Positions 1-11,600 are shown, counted from the first letter of the stretch. The stretch: 64,000 nucleotides of DNA from Gonatopus flavifemur (GCA_018340375.1 JAFFJZ010000011.1:1612001-1676000); one strand, 5' to 3'. Notes: generated by a model from the sequence alone, not told the origin. Numbers and translations are program-made.

Positions 1-358
1 CTACCGGCAGTAACAAGTACCTCTTCGGGTCGTCGTACCCTGTCGCATGGTTTTGTTTGCGAAGGTGTGTATATTTTGGGTTGGTTGATGAATATCAAGT
101 TTCATGTTAAAGAAAGAAATAAACTGGGAAAATTTTAGATATTTTCTCCATGCCTCCCAGCATACAGTTGCGAATTTACTTCTACACGAAGAAAAATGGT
201 TCGTTACTGTAGCGGCTACAAAAAAACTTTTTGTACTTGCGAGAATGTCCAGCTCAATAGCTAAGACGTCAGTTCTGATAGCAAAGTTTTTTATGTCAGC
301 AAAAAATTTAGTGGCATTAACAATGTTTTTGTAAGTCTTATAGCAACCGAACAATTGG
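1..358 (-). CDS. Candidate downstream exon of the minus-strand secreted-protein gene
   Basis: This minus-strand frame is open until a TAG stop at positions 3-1. Two possible acceptors, TGTGTAG at 361-359 and GCTATCAG ending at 275, each join in phase with the exon ending at 1181, which leaves two bases (AG). The translation holds charged and cysteine-containing stretches such as FSSCRSKFATVCWEAWRKYL. Its GC-richer last 13 codons include GTCYCR. The outer acceptor lies exactly at the edge of the palindromic transposon at 362-592, so transposon-derived splicing is possible. No domain is recognised. A 76-codon frame is also open on the other strand (104-334), which weakens the case. The gene may instead continue beyond the window edge. 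Confidence 0.22.
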
Positions 359-361
359 CTA

Positions 362-592
362 CACAGAGAAAAGTTTAGATTGAAGATTATTAGACAAACT
401 ATCATACCCGTGGGATATACCCGATTATGACCATAAGAACTATAACTTCGTATTTTCTTATTACTCCGCATATTGACTTCAAGGAGAGTTGTGGTTATCT
501 GTCGCATACTCATGGTTCTGTACGCCACAATAAAGTATACCCCACAGCTACGGTATAAATATATTAATTTTTATTGCAAAGTTTTGTCTGTG
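362..592. mobile_element. Palindromic MITE, family A (copy 1)
   Basis: The ends are inverted repeats (CACAGAGAAAAGTTT at left, reverse complement of AAAGTTTTGTCTGTG at right) flanked on both sides by TA. Internal arms carry CCGTGGGATATACC and its imperfect inverse. A second copy lies at 10832-11063 with the interior reversed. TA duplication and CACAGAG-type ends suggest a Tc1/mariner-like non-autonomous element. The open frames crossing it are by-products of the repeat. Confidence 0.8.
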
Positions 593-1180
593 TACGCCAT
601 CAATAAATTTTTTTCTGTGCTGAGAAAACTTTACATCAGGTCAATTAACAAAATCAAGACAAGTGTATCATTTCACTTGAAAAAAAACCGAAAAATTAGT
701 TATTGCAATTGCAAAAAATGGTTAAATCAACTATAAAAAGCGGTTGTCGATATCGATATTCGATTTCAATTTTTTAGTTCTTTAGAAAAAAGCATCAGAA
801 TCATTGACTGGGAGGAAAGGCACGTTAAAAATTATGAAACCCTTATTCGAATTATATATATCGACCATACTCTAAAAACAACACTAATAATCGCCTGATA
901 TTATAGAACTGCTGGCAATGATTACTATTGAAATTTTACACTATCCGAGACCATTGGAGAGTAAAATTTGACATATTTTTGTGATCAGGCTGGTCATGGG
1001 TGTAAAATTTTACTAGATTCTACCAGATTCCTGGTAGAACTCTCCTAATATTTTTTGACATTGTCCTACGTTTTGTATCATGTGTCTTTTAGCGACATGC
1101 TCTCAAGATACGTATATTCTGTAAAGATCAACTTGACCTTGTAAAAAGGTTTAATTTTCCTCCAATTTAGCATTACATAC
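593..1180. other. AT-rich stretch, probable intron of the minus-strand gene
   Basis: No coding frame, RNA gene or complete repeat is convincing here. If the exon joins proposed for the minus-strand gene are right, this is most of its second intron. Confidence 0.3.
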
Positions 1181-1229
1181 CTTTTCAATGCCTGGAGCAC
1201 GTGTGCTAGGGAAGTTTTTTTCTTATCTG
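1181..1229 (-). CDS. Second coding exon of a predicted secreted protein
   Basis: On the minus strand this 49-nt exon runs from an acceptor ATATTCAG to a donor AAAAG|GTATGT. It takes one base from the previous exon and reads A-DKKKTSLAHVLQALK with two bases left over, open throughout. The acceptor is a tandem CAGCAG, so two products differing by one Ala are expected (start 1229 or 1226). The intron before it is 133 nt, a typical short insect intron. The lysine-rich start directly after a signal-peptide exon fits the beginning of a mature secreted chain. The family is not recognised. Matching phase, a good donor and an open frame support it, but no homology was available. Confidence 0.45.
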
Positions 1230-1362
1230 CTGAATATTCATTCTATCAAGAATACTTGAAATTTCTTCATATTCTTCCCACCTTTTTCCTCTTCTCTGGT
1301 TTTTCGTCTGTTGAAACATTTCTTGATTTTTACAATCAAAATATACTGAAAAAACAACATAC

Positions 1363-1534
1363 CTTTCTTACTACGAATCTGTCTACTACAGCATTGCTGT
1401 GGCAGCGAGAGCATAGCTAATACAACGACCCATGTATATGAAGAAAGGATTTGTCTCGTCATAGGACGGATACCAGATCGTTCTACCAACCATATTACCG
1501 TTGTCACAGCGCTAGTGTTCATTGTTTCTTCCAT
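1363..1534 (-). CDS. First coding exon with signal peptide, unknown secreted protein
   Basis: On the minus strand the frame starts at ATG 1534 (preceded in frame by a stop) and reaches a strong donor AAAG|GTATGT after 57 codons plus one base. Residues 25-52 look like a secretion signal: short polar start MTRQILSSYT, hydrophobic core WVVVLAMLSL, then PQQCCS, followed by basic RQIRSKK. Translation may start at Met1, Met5 (best Kozak context, ACAATGA) or Met25, the last giving a conventional-length signal peptide. The basic run before the splice junction could be a processing site. No family is recognised. It joins in phase to the exon at 1229-1181. Confidence 0.5.
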
Positions 1535-2099
1535 ATGCTTGTTTCAACCATACCGCATCTCCCTAAGCACTAGACTTTTTTTTCAGTAAGGGAGAAGGGC
1601 CTAACCCGGACCACCTTTTCTTTTCATTACATCAAACTCTGCAATGTTGGCCGATCGCCGTGTATTGTATGCCGTTGGAAAGACGTTTCAATTCCTGAAA
1701 GTTTTTCTAAAAAACTTTTGAAATATTCCTCATAAGTTCTGAGTTATGGCTGAAACCCGAAATGAATCCAGGAATGAATTTACACGTTGACCAGCCCATG
1801 TGGAAAAAATGTCCAAAAATGTATAGAATTGTACACCAATTCTATACAAATCGTATAAAAATTTTGTACAATTGTACACAGTTGTGGACGTTTTCTCCAC
1901 ATGGGAGTGGCAGATCCAGTAACTTTTCTATCTCTCTCTCCGTCCATTCAAACAAGCAGGTTAGGAAAAAAGGTTGAGAACTATAGCCTAATAAAACTTT
2001 CCATAATTTTTGTAGATTTTTAATGATTCAATCACAGTAATTGTCCTCATGGTTCTAACCAAGGAATGTTTCAACCAAGAGCACTCTCCCCTACGGGTA
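1535..2099. other. Upstream region of the minus-strand gene, with one foldback
   Basis: There is no coding evidence. A palindromic repeat occupies 1791-1910. No TATA box or clear initiator was found for the minus-strand gene. Confidence 0.3.
1791..1910. repeat. Short foldback repeat
   Basis: CCAGCCCATGTGGA at the left end is matched by the inverse of TCCACATGGGAGTGG at the right. Inner arms contain GTATAGAATTGTAC and its inverse. It is probably a small MITE, but no target duplication is clear. Confidence 0.6.
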
Positions 2100-2860
2100 A
2101 ATTGGTAGGGGACCTAGTGATCGGGTTTGCCCCAAACATTGTTGGAGAATACACTTCGCGAGAACTGGCTGGATAAAACAATCCAACTAATGTAGAAAAT
2201 TATATGAGTTATATAAAATGTTGAAAATTTGTCCAAATGAGAACTAATTTCACGCTCATTTTTTGCAGTATTAAACTTTGTTAGGAGGCTCATCAAATTC
2301 TGAATAAATTCTTTTTCATAAAGTATCAAAAATGTATCATTCCTCAGAAAATGAAGAAACAAACAAACAAGAAGGTATCAGAAATTCGGAGGAATTCTTC
2401 ATCTGTTCAAATTATGAAGAAATGTTTAATATACGCGTGCTTGTAATTTTCATTCTATAATGAACAGAATTTCGCTTTTGTTATTCAGAAACCCGTTCAT
2501 TATTACTCCACGAACGAAACAATTCGTTGCAGAATACAAAGTTGCTAAAGTGGCTGTATTGCCTTCGGCCAAACTTTCTACTTCTCTACCCACATTACTT
2601 ACCGATGCTGCTGCCCACTGATGCGATACTAGTCTCCATAATGGCTCACTAGTGAGCAGCCATTTTACCAAATAATAAAAGAGTAAGGCGATGGTAAAAG
2701 GATGGCCGGAAGGGATTCTGCCCATCTGGCAACTTCATGCTGACGATGAAAATATACACATACGATCAAAAATCTTTGCGTGTTTATAATGAGATCGTTA
2801 CTGCCTTCAATAGGTAGCAAGCCCGCAGGGTTCAAAGTCATCGTGAGTTTCAAGTGTCAT
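2100..2860 (-). pseudogene. Relic resembling an insect odorant receptor (7tm_6)
   Basis: Several minus-strand frames read like successive parts of an insect olfactory receptor. From 2853 down comes an N-terminal-like piece (NDLIINTQRFLIVCVYFH). After a frame change near 2725 comes a membrane-like segment (FTIALLFYYLVKWLL) and a second one (SLAEGNTATLATLYSATNCF) ending in NKSEILFIIE and a stop at 2450. From about 2340 to 2114 a further frame reads KEFIQNLMSLLTKFN, then NEREISSHLDKFSTF and a hydrophobic stretch THIIFYISWIVL. In another frame below that, GPLPIYP resembles the loop after TM3. Frame changes, stops and partial duplication of one region indicate decay. The family call rests on pattern memory only; a gustatory receptor or an unrelated membrane protein is possible. 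Confidence 0.33.
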
Positions 2861-3249
2861 GTTGAAACCTTTTACTTTTTGGTTTGGTTTTACATCTTGC
2901 CAAACGTCAATCTATTGTATACAAGGTTTTCTGAAACATATTTCAAATCTTGAATCAACAAATGCTTGAGGCCACGGTAAATCAGTTTCCATTTTATCAA
3001 AGTATTTTTTTAGCATCGCCCAAAAACCTTACAGACTCACGAAAAGAAGAGAATTTTTTAAGACATGCTGTAGATTTCCAAAATATGCTTTATTAGTGAT
3101 GGCAGACGACGAGACGAGACGAGAATACGCTTTGTCTCTTGAGAAACGTTTGAATTCAATATGGCGTTCGATTTCAATACAGCAAGTGATCCTTGGAAAA
3201 TTTTCCATTCGTCTTTATGAGGATTTATGCAGTTCAATCTTCAGGGGAA
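2861..3249. other. Spacer with a short unproven open frame
   Basis: A plus-strand frame from 3096 begins MADDETRREYALSLEKRLN and stays open into the foldback at 3250. Its charged composition is coding-like, but it has no splice or homology support and another frame is equally plausible. Nothing else is seen. Confidence 0.25.
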
Positions 3250-3562
3250 ACCAACGTACCATCCGAGTAAACATTTTGTGTGCATGATTTCTCTCAATTG
3301 AACTTATCAAAGAGCCTGAAATTGTCAGGGAATAATCTTGAATACTTCACAAATTGCGGTACATAGCCCTGAATATTGAATTTCGGAAAAAAATTCCCCT
3401 TCACCGATTGAGAAAAGAAACTTTTCCTCGAAATTTGAAATTCGGTCTATGTACCGCAATTCGGGAAATATCAAAGATCATTCCCTGAAAATTTCAGATT
3501 AGTTCATAGGTTCAATTCGGAGAAATCTTGCGGACAAAATCTTTACCCGAATGGCACGCTGG
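3250..3562. repeat. Foldback element with ~130-bp arms
   Basis: The left arm (3250-3375) and right arm (3440-3562) are imperfect inverse copies; both contain TTGCGGTACATAG and CAGGGAAT blocks. The element abuts the TA-flanked MITE starting at 3565. Confidence 0.7.
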
Positions 3563-3564
3563 TA

Positions 3565-3804
3565 CACAGAAAAAAGAAAATGGAGAAATTTACCGTATAG
3601 AATGACAACGCGTCGCTTCAAGCCTTTGAATGGAAATTTTTACAAAATGTATTATCAAAAAATTCACATCATAAGAGGAAAATCTATTTTTGTATTATAA
3701 TGTGGATTACTTGACAATATATTTTGTAAAAATTCCCATTTAAAGACTCGAAGCGATGCGTTGTCATCCCATACGGTGAATTTCTCCATTTTCTTTCTTC
3801 CATG
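3565..3804. mobile_element. Highly symmetrical palindromic MITE
   Basis: It is flanked by TA on both sides (3563-3564 and 3805-3806). The arms of about 110 bp share AATGGAGAAATT and GATGACAACGC blocks with few mismatches, suggesting a fairly recent insertion. The end CACAGAAAAAAG places it with the other Tc1/mariner-like MITEs here. Confidence 0.8.
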
Positions 3805-3806
3805 TA

Positions 3807-5470
3807 TCCCCTTAATAACACTGTAAATAACGGATGAAAAACTTCATTGGTATATATTTGTTCGAGAAGATTTACAAGATAATGAACCATGAATTCCTAC
3901 ACCTGTAAAATCTGTGACCTAACATTTTGCATAGCGTTTACAACCGTACTAATTGAAACGAGAGAAGTTCGTGCAGCCTATCAGACCAAGTGTCAACTGG
4001 GCATGTGTCATGGCTACCGCGTGATGGGGATTGAACGGTAGAGGTTTATACACGATACTTGCCGTATATAATATGTGATGGCGGTATTTACGATTGTATG
4101 CATGAAGGCATATACTTACGGATCAGAATGGATGTGAATTCAGAACGCGTCGGTAACAGTTTTAATGCCTTCTTGTAGATTCTTGCAAGCATACGTTCGG
4201 GTCTATTGGTCATTCAGAAAAATGTCCACGCTAATACAGAAGTTTACACAAATTTTTTTGTCCCGCTGAAGTATCGTAAACGTATATGATTGTAAACGTG
4301 ACACGTGAGCCTGCGTTTACATACAATCACAAATAAAGTACTTACGCGTTCCAAGCGGTTACAAGGAACGCTAGCGATACAAATGCATCAGTTTCACGGC
4401 TCGCTGGACAAGACAACGAGAATCATACCCTCCTCCGTGCATGAATCAACTACTTTTCATATCTACGTAACAACGAAGACCTGTCTTCATTTGTGTTTTT
4501 TCTCTTGTTTTCTTTTGAACTAATGATATTGGGTATAGAAGTATTGAAATTTCCATTGAACGTTCCTTCCATAGACATCTTGAATAATTATTTTAAAAGG
4601 GACTGAAGTTATTTTGTTTAGTTCACTAAATTCCATAGATGCAGGAATAGTTTCATAGACGAGGGAAGAGGGGTTGAGAATGGTAAATGTGCAAGGTCTA
4701 AAACGAGACCAACGCGGACATAAATCAACATTACTCTGCATTAGAGTAGTTTCCGCTGTTGGTACCTACTAGAGTTTACCACCAAGGTGAACTTCGACCA
4801 AGGTGGGTATATATGTATGTATATAGTGGATGTTCATGTTCCCTTAACACAATCGAGCAAGTGTGCATGTATCACAAGTCTATAGGGGCTAGGCTGGCCC
4901 TCCAACTTCCAAGTTACTTACCTCCTGCTCGCCACTTAGATCCTCGACTGGTTTGTCTGTACCCGTATTCTAGACTCCTACGGTAATTCACTGTCACTGC
5001 TTCACAATGCTGGATTTAGATACAAATGCTCCTCCGATGTTCTTCAATCTTCCGAGTCCTAATTAAAGTCCTCATTTCTTGAATTTTGGGAAAGAATTTT
5101 CATGTCAATAGATATATTCATCAGGGAGAAATCGAAAAGCAAAACAAATTTCAAATGCGAACAGCGGTGTATACATAGCTTTCAAAACGTTGTTAGAAGT
5201 ATGTACTTCCTCTCTTAACTGTCTAATTTGCATCCTCAAAGATTAACATAATCTGCATTCCGAATATTTATTTGGAATTAGCCTGGCGGATGCTCGTAAC
5301 TCATGTAGGAATTAGTTAAGCTCAAGGATTTGAGGCTTACCAATCTCTTCCATGTCTCTCCTTCATCTTTAGCGAATCAACTGTTATTGTAACGTTACCT
5401 CATTCTTTCTTACACCTTTTCTTAACAATCGAATCGTTAAAAATCAACCTTTTGTTTCTCGATTTTACAG
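3807..5470. other. Non-coding stretch with two weak minus-strand exon candidates
   Basis: Two minus-strand pieces are weakly exon-like. At 5009-4922 an 88-nt open piece ends at a strong donor GAG|GTAAGT. At 4752-4520 a 78-codon open frame contains VDLCPRWSRFRPCTF. The two do not join in phase. No protein family is recognised, and chance is a sufficient explanation for each. Confidence 0.2.
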
Positions 5471-8005
5471 ACTCTTGTCGCAACGAAGCGAACGTAAGAA
5501 TAAAATCTGGGTTCAGGAATTGCAATGTTTCACTTCTCGAATGCTTCCAATCTTCATTCATGAATGTTTAATGAAATTCTACATTTGTCTTCTTTCTCTC
5601 TCTCTCTGTTTTACCCGTGTTCTCTCCCTCTCTAACTCCCTCCAACTTCCAATAGTTGAAGCAAGTACTGTGCTACAATGGGAGGAGATACAATTAGGTT
5701 AATGCGAAATCTCGTTGCTTCAACTTCAATCTCCGAAGAAAAGATTTATGTGATTCTATATTTAGTTACGTGGTACTACAAACTCGTATTTGTAATTGCA
5801 TAAGAAATTTAACAATATTCAATCGTCTTAATGTGTCGTTTCATTATTGCTTCCGCAAAAAAAAATTTGATTCACTAATCACGACCTTTTTTTCTATCGT
5901 AAGATATTATTTTGTCGAGTAAGTTTAATGCTCAATGGTTCGATGAAATTTAATTTTACAATAATCCATCTGACAGTTTTTTTTAAAACCTAAAACAACA
6001 CACTGACAGAAAATTTGAGTACTCAAAGGTCTCGTTCATATTTTCTTGGTTAGGGTTACCAAGAATATAATCGAGGCTTCAGAAACAAAAGATTAACAAC
6101 ACTCTTGTTAATAAGTACGACCACGAAAATATATGGTTGGAACCATGGCTTATTGAAATTTTCTCTCAAATCCTTTTTTTTATTATACGAATTATGTAGA
6201 TATTTAATGTGAATTGAAATTGAACATATAATCAATGGTCTTTTGTATTGTTATTGGAAGAAGGATAAGAAAATGGAAGATTGAATTTTGGAATAAACTC
6301 CGTAGTTGAATGCATGAAACAAAATAGCCATATAAAAATTCTATGAAAATTCTATACAGTCTAGATCTTACGTGAAATTTTTTTCTCGAGTCTCGTTAAT
6401 TCAATTGACATTATTCTTATGGTTATGATAAGAACCAACGTAGTTGAAAATCAAAACGAAACGAACCAGTGCATTTCAGAACGATTAAAAAATTCAACAT
6501 AACGGTTCAAGAGATCATGACCAAATTACCTATACCACCAAAAAACCTTACTTTATCCTACCATTCTTTTTCGTCAATAAAAACGAATAAGAGAGAAAAC
6601 AGAAAATTTGTAGAGTGGGGAAGTAAAGAGAAACAGTCGAAAAAAGAAGGCGCGGAAAGCTGTGATGTAGAAAAACAAATCAACTCATTCGTTGGCTCGT
6701 TCGAGTTTTTAGTGGCGAAGCTCCAAATGTTTGCTTTGGTCGGCGGAGCTTGATGCGCGCGCGTCCCGTAAACTGCGCTCCACTCGAATTGCACATACGC
6801 GTATTCATACAGACATACATACGTACATACATACATATATACGTATATATTATCGAAAGGGAGAATAGTTTCCATGTACCTCACGAATTTGTGCAGTTGA
6901 GCCAACAACCCATACCATCATCCTACGTGCCTAAGTCTGATATCGTTGCTCATTCGAGTACCATCATCTCTTCTGAACTCACCCTTTCCGTTCGATCCCT
7001 CTTTTTCTCTCTTCCCTTTCCTTGTTCTCTATAGGCAGTAATGTAACTCTGAGAACTTGGTGCCAAGAATAAGCTGCAACTCGTTCATCATGTGCATTAT
7101 TATACGAATGCTATAATATTGTTGGTGCTTTCCTTGGTGCATCGTCCTATCGCCAGCCTCTCTCTTGATACCAATGTCCATGTGCCACTTATTTATTTTC
7201 CCAATCCTTTATTTTTTCTGTCTTGTCTTTCTTTGTATTTTTCTCCCCTTCCTATATATCTCTTCCTCTTTGCTTAGCGAAGACACATTTCTTATACTCG
7301 AGACTCTTTTATGTACCAACCATTCTTCCAAGATTTAGACCAATAACGCAACGTACTCAACTGGATGCGACCCTAATCGATTGTCTCCTTTCTCAGCTAT
7401 TATTATATCTCGTTACTAATATGAACAGAGCGTATAATTTTTCTATTTCTTTTACTTCTGTTACTTTTGACCACCTTCAAACGGGGACAACACAATCAAA
7501 AGAATTACTTTGAAACAAATTTGTGGGTTTACATCGAATGTTTGAAAATAACTTTCGATGGGCGAATTATAAAAACAATTTTTTTCCACTATTCTCAAAT
7601 CCTTCTATATGCATAGCAATTCAAAAGTGAGTTGAGGAAGGGAGTTTCAGTCTAGCCTGGCAAATAGGGTGAGATGGATTATCAAAACATGTATGCAAAG
7701 TTATGGAAATATATTTGCCATGAGTATAGCGGAGAGTAGACCGTTAGACCGTAACGAGAATTTTCTAGAAAACGAAAAAGAGTTATAAATATCATCCCCT
7801 CTTTACACCGACCGGAGGCAATTTTTACTGGGTACAAGAGATGTCGAGTTGCTCCGATTCACATCCGTCTGAGTACACGTCGATGTTTATGTAAATTTCT
7901 ACCGCAGTTTTGTTGAAAAATTGAAAAACGTTGATGATTTATCTTCTCTCTGAATAATCCGCGAATGTGAATTTGACGTAATGTATGAATATTTGATTCA
8001 TAAAG
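5471..8005. other. AT-rich intergenic or intronic DNA
   Basis: No gene is supported. There are pyrimidine-rich tracts (5590-5650 and 6960-7280), a GC-richer island at 6690-6800, and a degenerate ACAT/GTAT simple repeat at 6815-6855. The reading frames over the pyrimidine tracts are low-complexity. Confidence 0.4.
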
Positions 8006-9385
8006 TCAAATGCATTGTTCGCTCATTATAAAAAAGTATATTAATATGGTGGAACCTGATTCGTTATTACTCATACGAGACACATGATAATGAAATATTC
8101 GTAAATTTTCTATACCATCTACAACAAAATGAGAACGAAAAGCGGGAGAAAAGAAGAAAAAAATAGGACAAAACCAACAAGAAACAAGCTGAACGAACTT
8201 GTTTGAAGAGAGTATAAAATTAGAATTGCCATTGTATCCTTCAGCAGTCTCGAATCTATTTCTAATTATACCATGAGTAAAATGTTCCTCACCGGGGAAG
8301 GCTCTACCCGACACGCCTGATTTGTGTTTTTCCATGAGAATGATGGTAGGAAACCAATAATGGTAGAACGCAAGAAGATTTCCTTCGAACAAGTTCAAAT
8401 TTGATTCATCGTAAACGCGAAGACGAAAATTCTTCTGTCACAACTTGATGCGAGGCAGAAAGACGTTTCTATCAATTGAAGATATTCAATACATAACTAA
8501 AATATTTCACAAATTTTAAAAGATGTTTCAAGAAGATCGATCGATAAGAATTGAATTATCCATTTACATTCACGTTTCTGTGGAGCTGTATCCATAATTT
8601 GAGAACAAAAACGTGGCGCTTGTTCATCTTCCGATGGACGTCGAGGAGTACAAGAACTGCGAATAGCGGATTTCACGTGAGCTGCAACTTGCTCTGGCTC
8701 ATTCCGTTCTATTGGATACGTCATTGGTTCATCGCGAGTGTGCAATCCACGCGAGAATGTGTTGACTTGTACCAGTCTTCTCTTACAGAGAAGAAATCCC
8801 GGAGTAAAACTATGGACGATTCTTCAAGCGATCAATCAATGTTGCCCGTCGGACGGTAAAACAATACGATGTTGCCTCCATAATTGACGGGAATCTATCA
8901 TCCGCGTTTCACGATTTCTCCCACCAATCCAAAGCACGAATCAACATTCGACCGACCAAATCTTGAAACGCTAACAGTACAAGTCGATGCTAAAGAATGG
9001 CACGACTCTTCTGCCGTGATCGTGGAGCAAATGAGTTTTATATGGGCGAACATAGCTTTCCGATTGTAGATCGGATCGATTGAAATCACATTCTTAGAAG
9101 AAAGATCTGATAAAAGCGGATAGAAAGCATTTAGCGTTGAGAGGATCTTGGAACGTTATTTCGATGACAATCGAACGACAGAAAATTCATGTAATATAAA
9201 AAAAATCTTTCCTCAAACAATATTCTTGTATAATATAGCAATAATTTTTGACAATCTGATGGAACGTCAGGGTAATTGGGAGAGAGCTGTTTTTCAAACT
9301 TTCTTTTTGAGTCGAGTGAAATATGGGACTGTGAACGTTTGAATATCAAATAGACATAATGCAGCAACACCCTTAAATGCATCAT
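8006..9385 (-). pseudogene. Block of decayed coding-like frames, unknown family
   Basis: Minus-strand frames of 60-130 codons follow one another with frame changes, in DNA visibly richer in G+C than its surroundings, especially 8540-9100. Pieces include DLSSKNVISIDPIYNRKAMF (about 9110-9055), NEPEQVAAHVKSAIR followed by RRPSEDEQAPRF (about 8700-8610), and HKSGVSGRAFPGEEHFTHG (about 8330-8265). Balanced composition and adjacency suggest an old gene or transposon protein broken by frameshifts, rather than one live exon. No motif identifies the family, so this is not a functional assignment. Confidence 0.25.
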
Positions 9386-10831
9386 GGAGAAGAAATGTAT
9401 TTCTACCTTAGTAAAAATGCTACGACGTTCACTTCATTTTAAACTATATTCCAAGAAATTTTTTGGTTCTTTGTTCTACGTTTATAAGTGTGACCTGTAG
9501 CAGTACGCCCATGCGAAACAAAAGGCTTTTTCAAGTGTGTCGACATGCCGCCATTTTGTATAATGAGAATATAATAAAATATGTTTCTGGTAATCAAAAA
9601 CTAGTACTTCCGTAGGCACAAAACTTCATATTTTAAAAATGTTCCTATCGCCTGTAATATGTCTTAGAGAATGACAAAAAATTCTTTTACTCCTTTAAAT
9701 TTTTTAACAAAATAATCTTACGCCGCTTTACTATAGGTAAATTCTATTGCCATTGAGATTTAGTGCAATTACTATCAAAATTTTTCATAGCCTCGTTTGT
9801 TACTTGCGCACAATTATAAACTCCTGAAACATAATAATTTTCAATAACAACGGGTTTCAAAGACTCCGGGTTGAGAGTTCAAATCATTAACGTCAGTTGT
9901 ATTTTGATGATTTTGTTGATTTTGATTTCAAAATACTATACGGAGAAAAGTATACGGTAGTGGTTACTATGAAGAATAGTAATTTGGTGACAGATATTTC
10001 AAAATTGTAACAAGACTGTTCAGATCTAGATCAGGTACGATAAACTGTTCACGTTACCATGGAAACGATAGGTTATCGTCGTAACGATCACCAAATCGCG
10101 AGTCATTACTCAATTCCTATTCTAAAGTCGCGATGAAAACTGGAGCGAATGGTAATCAATCCCATATACTTTCCTTCGTGTAGAAATGGAATAAAATGTT
10201 TACTTTTCGCCATTTTAGTTTCGCTTTACATTTGACAGTATTTATTGCCCTGTGTTCAAATATTTATTTGTATCCTTTTGAATGCCTTACTTTCCTTCTA
10301 ATAATACAAACACGTCTTTTTTACAATAATGAATGGTTATAAATGAAGTGGAAGATCACCTCATTAACTTGGTGGAGTCATGAGAATTCTACTTTGTTGT
10401 TTCAACTGTTCTTTTAATATACCCTACTCGAAATTCTTCTTCGGAACTCTCCATTTTCCTGCCACAACATTCACGCCTCTCTCTTCATCTTTTCTCTTTC
10501 CCTTTTGAGCTTCTTTCGCTCGCACATGATACTAGACTTTTTCTCGATCTCGAATATGGCGGGTGACTGCTGAGCAAGCACTAGCAGCAGCAGCAGCAGG
10601 TTTTCTTATAAAGTACTCTAGGGGCATATGTTTTATGGAATGCAAATCTTGTTCCTCTTTCTATTTCATTCTGTGAACCCTCTTCCCATCAAGCATCCAA
10701 CCATCCTTCTTCTGTCGTTGTAAATTGCTGAGATCTACTCCTTTGTCTTTGGCTCTCCTCGCCTGTCCCGGTGGTTTTCTTTCCCTTTTACTATCAACAA
10801 TACCACCATTGATTCAGCTATGTTGAAAAAA
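9386..10831. other. Non-coding stretch
   Basis: Nothing coding is supported. A five-unit CAG run lies near 10586-10602 in a pyrimidine-rich segment (10430-10800) that could be a regulatory or transcribed non-coding region. Confidence 0.4.
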
Positions 10832-11063
10832 CACGAAGAAAATTTTGTAGTAACGATTAATATATTTATACCATAACCGTGGGATATACTTCATTGTGAC
10901 GGGAATATGCCATGAATATGCGACAGATTACCATAACTTTTCTTGAAGTCAATATAAGGAGTGATATGAAAATACAGAGTTATAGTTCCTATCGTCATAG
11001 TCGAGTATATTCCACGGATACGATATTGTGTCTAATAATCCTTAATATAAACTTTTCTTTGTG
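10832..11063. mobile_element. Palindromic MITE, family A (copy 2)
   Basis: The element is the same length as the copy at 362-592 and matches it with the interior inverted. The inverted arms carry CCGTGGGATATAC and the inverse of GTATATTCCACGG. The right end TTTTCTTTGTG is followed by TA; the left TA has mutated. Confidence 0.75.
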
Positions 11064-11276
11064 TACTTCGTTCGTTTTCATATTAATCCAAACAACGTAT
11101 TTTTATTGAAATTGTAAGATCGATTGATTTGCTATTCAATTAATTAAGATCATACACTGAGAAAGGAAAACATATTTATGGAAACTACTCGTATAGTTGA
11201 GAATTCATGATCATAGGAAAATGACATCTAAGTATAATTGCCAGAACGATAACGTGAAATGTACTCGCGTCAGTCA

Positions 11277-11476
11277 CACTGAGTAACAGTAATAATGACT
11301 AATAAAAATAAATTTAATCCTTGAATACTGCTAAGAATAAAAATTCTTGATTGAAGCTCATATGTTATTGGCCCAAGAACAATTTTCTTGGACCTATAAC
11401 ATACTAGCTAGAATGAAAATGAATTCTTGGCAGTATTCAAGAATAAAATTTCTTGATATCAGTCATTATTTCTCTC
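11277..11476. mobile_element. Palindromic MITE with CACTGAG end
   Basis: The left arm has AATAATGACT and TTGAATACTGC, mirrored at the right by GCAGTATTCAAG and AGTCATTATTTCTCTCA. The centre is a smaller palindrome around TTGGCCCAAGAA. Confidence 0.7.
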
Positions 11477-11600
11477 AAAGCAGATGAAACGTAGAAAGAG
11501 AAAACTCTACTCCTTATAACCAGAACATATGGCTTTCATAATTTACTGTAGTCGCCATAACCGTTTTCTGGTTTTCTCGCGATTTTCTTTTGTTTTTCAG

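Noticed and set aside
4922..5009. 88-nt minus-strand exon ending GAG|GTAAGT
   Set aside because: The acceptor is weak and it does not join in phase to the nearest open frame; an open frame of this length is common by chance.
6558..6908. 116-codon minus-strand frame
   Set aside because: Much of it reads simple-repeat DNA (YVYMYVCTYVC) and pyrimidine tracts.
8551..8859. 102-codon plus-strand frame in the GC-raised block
   Set aside because: The minus-strand frames over the same DNA are more balanced; this one is aromatic-rich and looks like their shadow.
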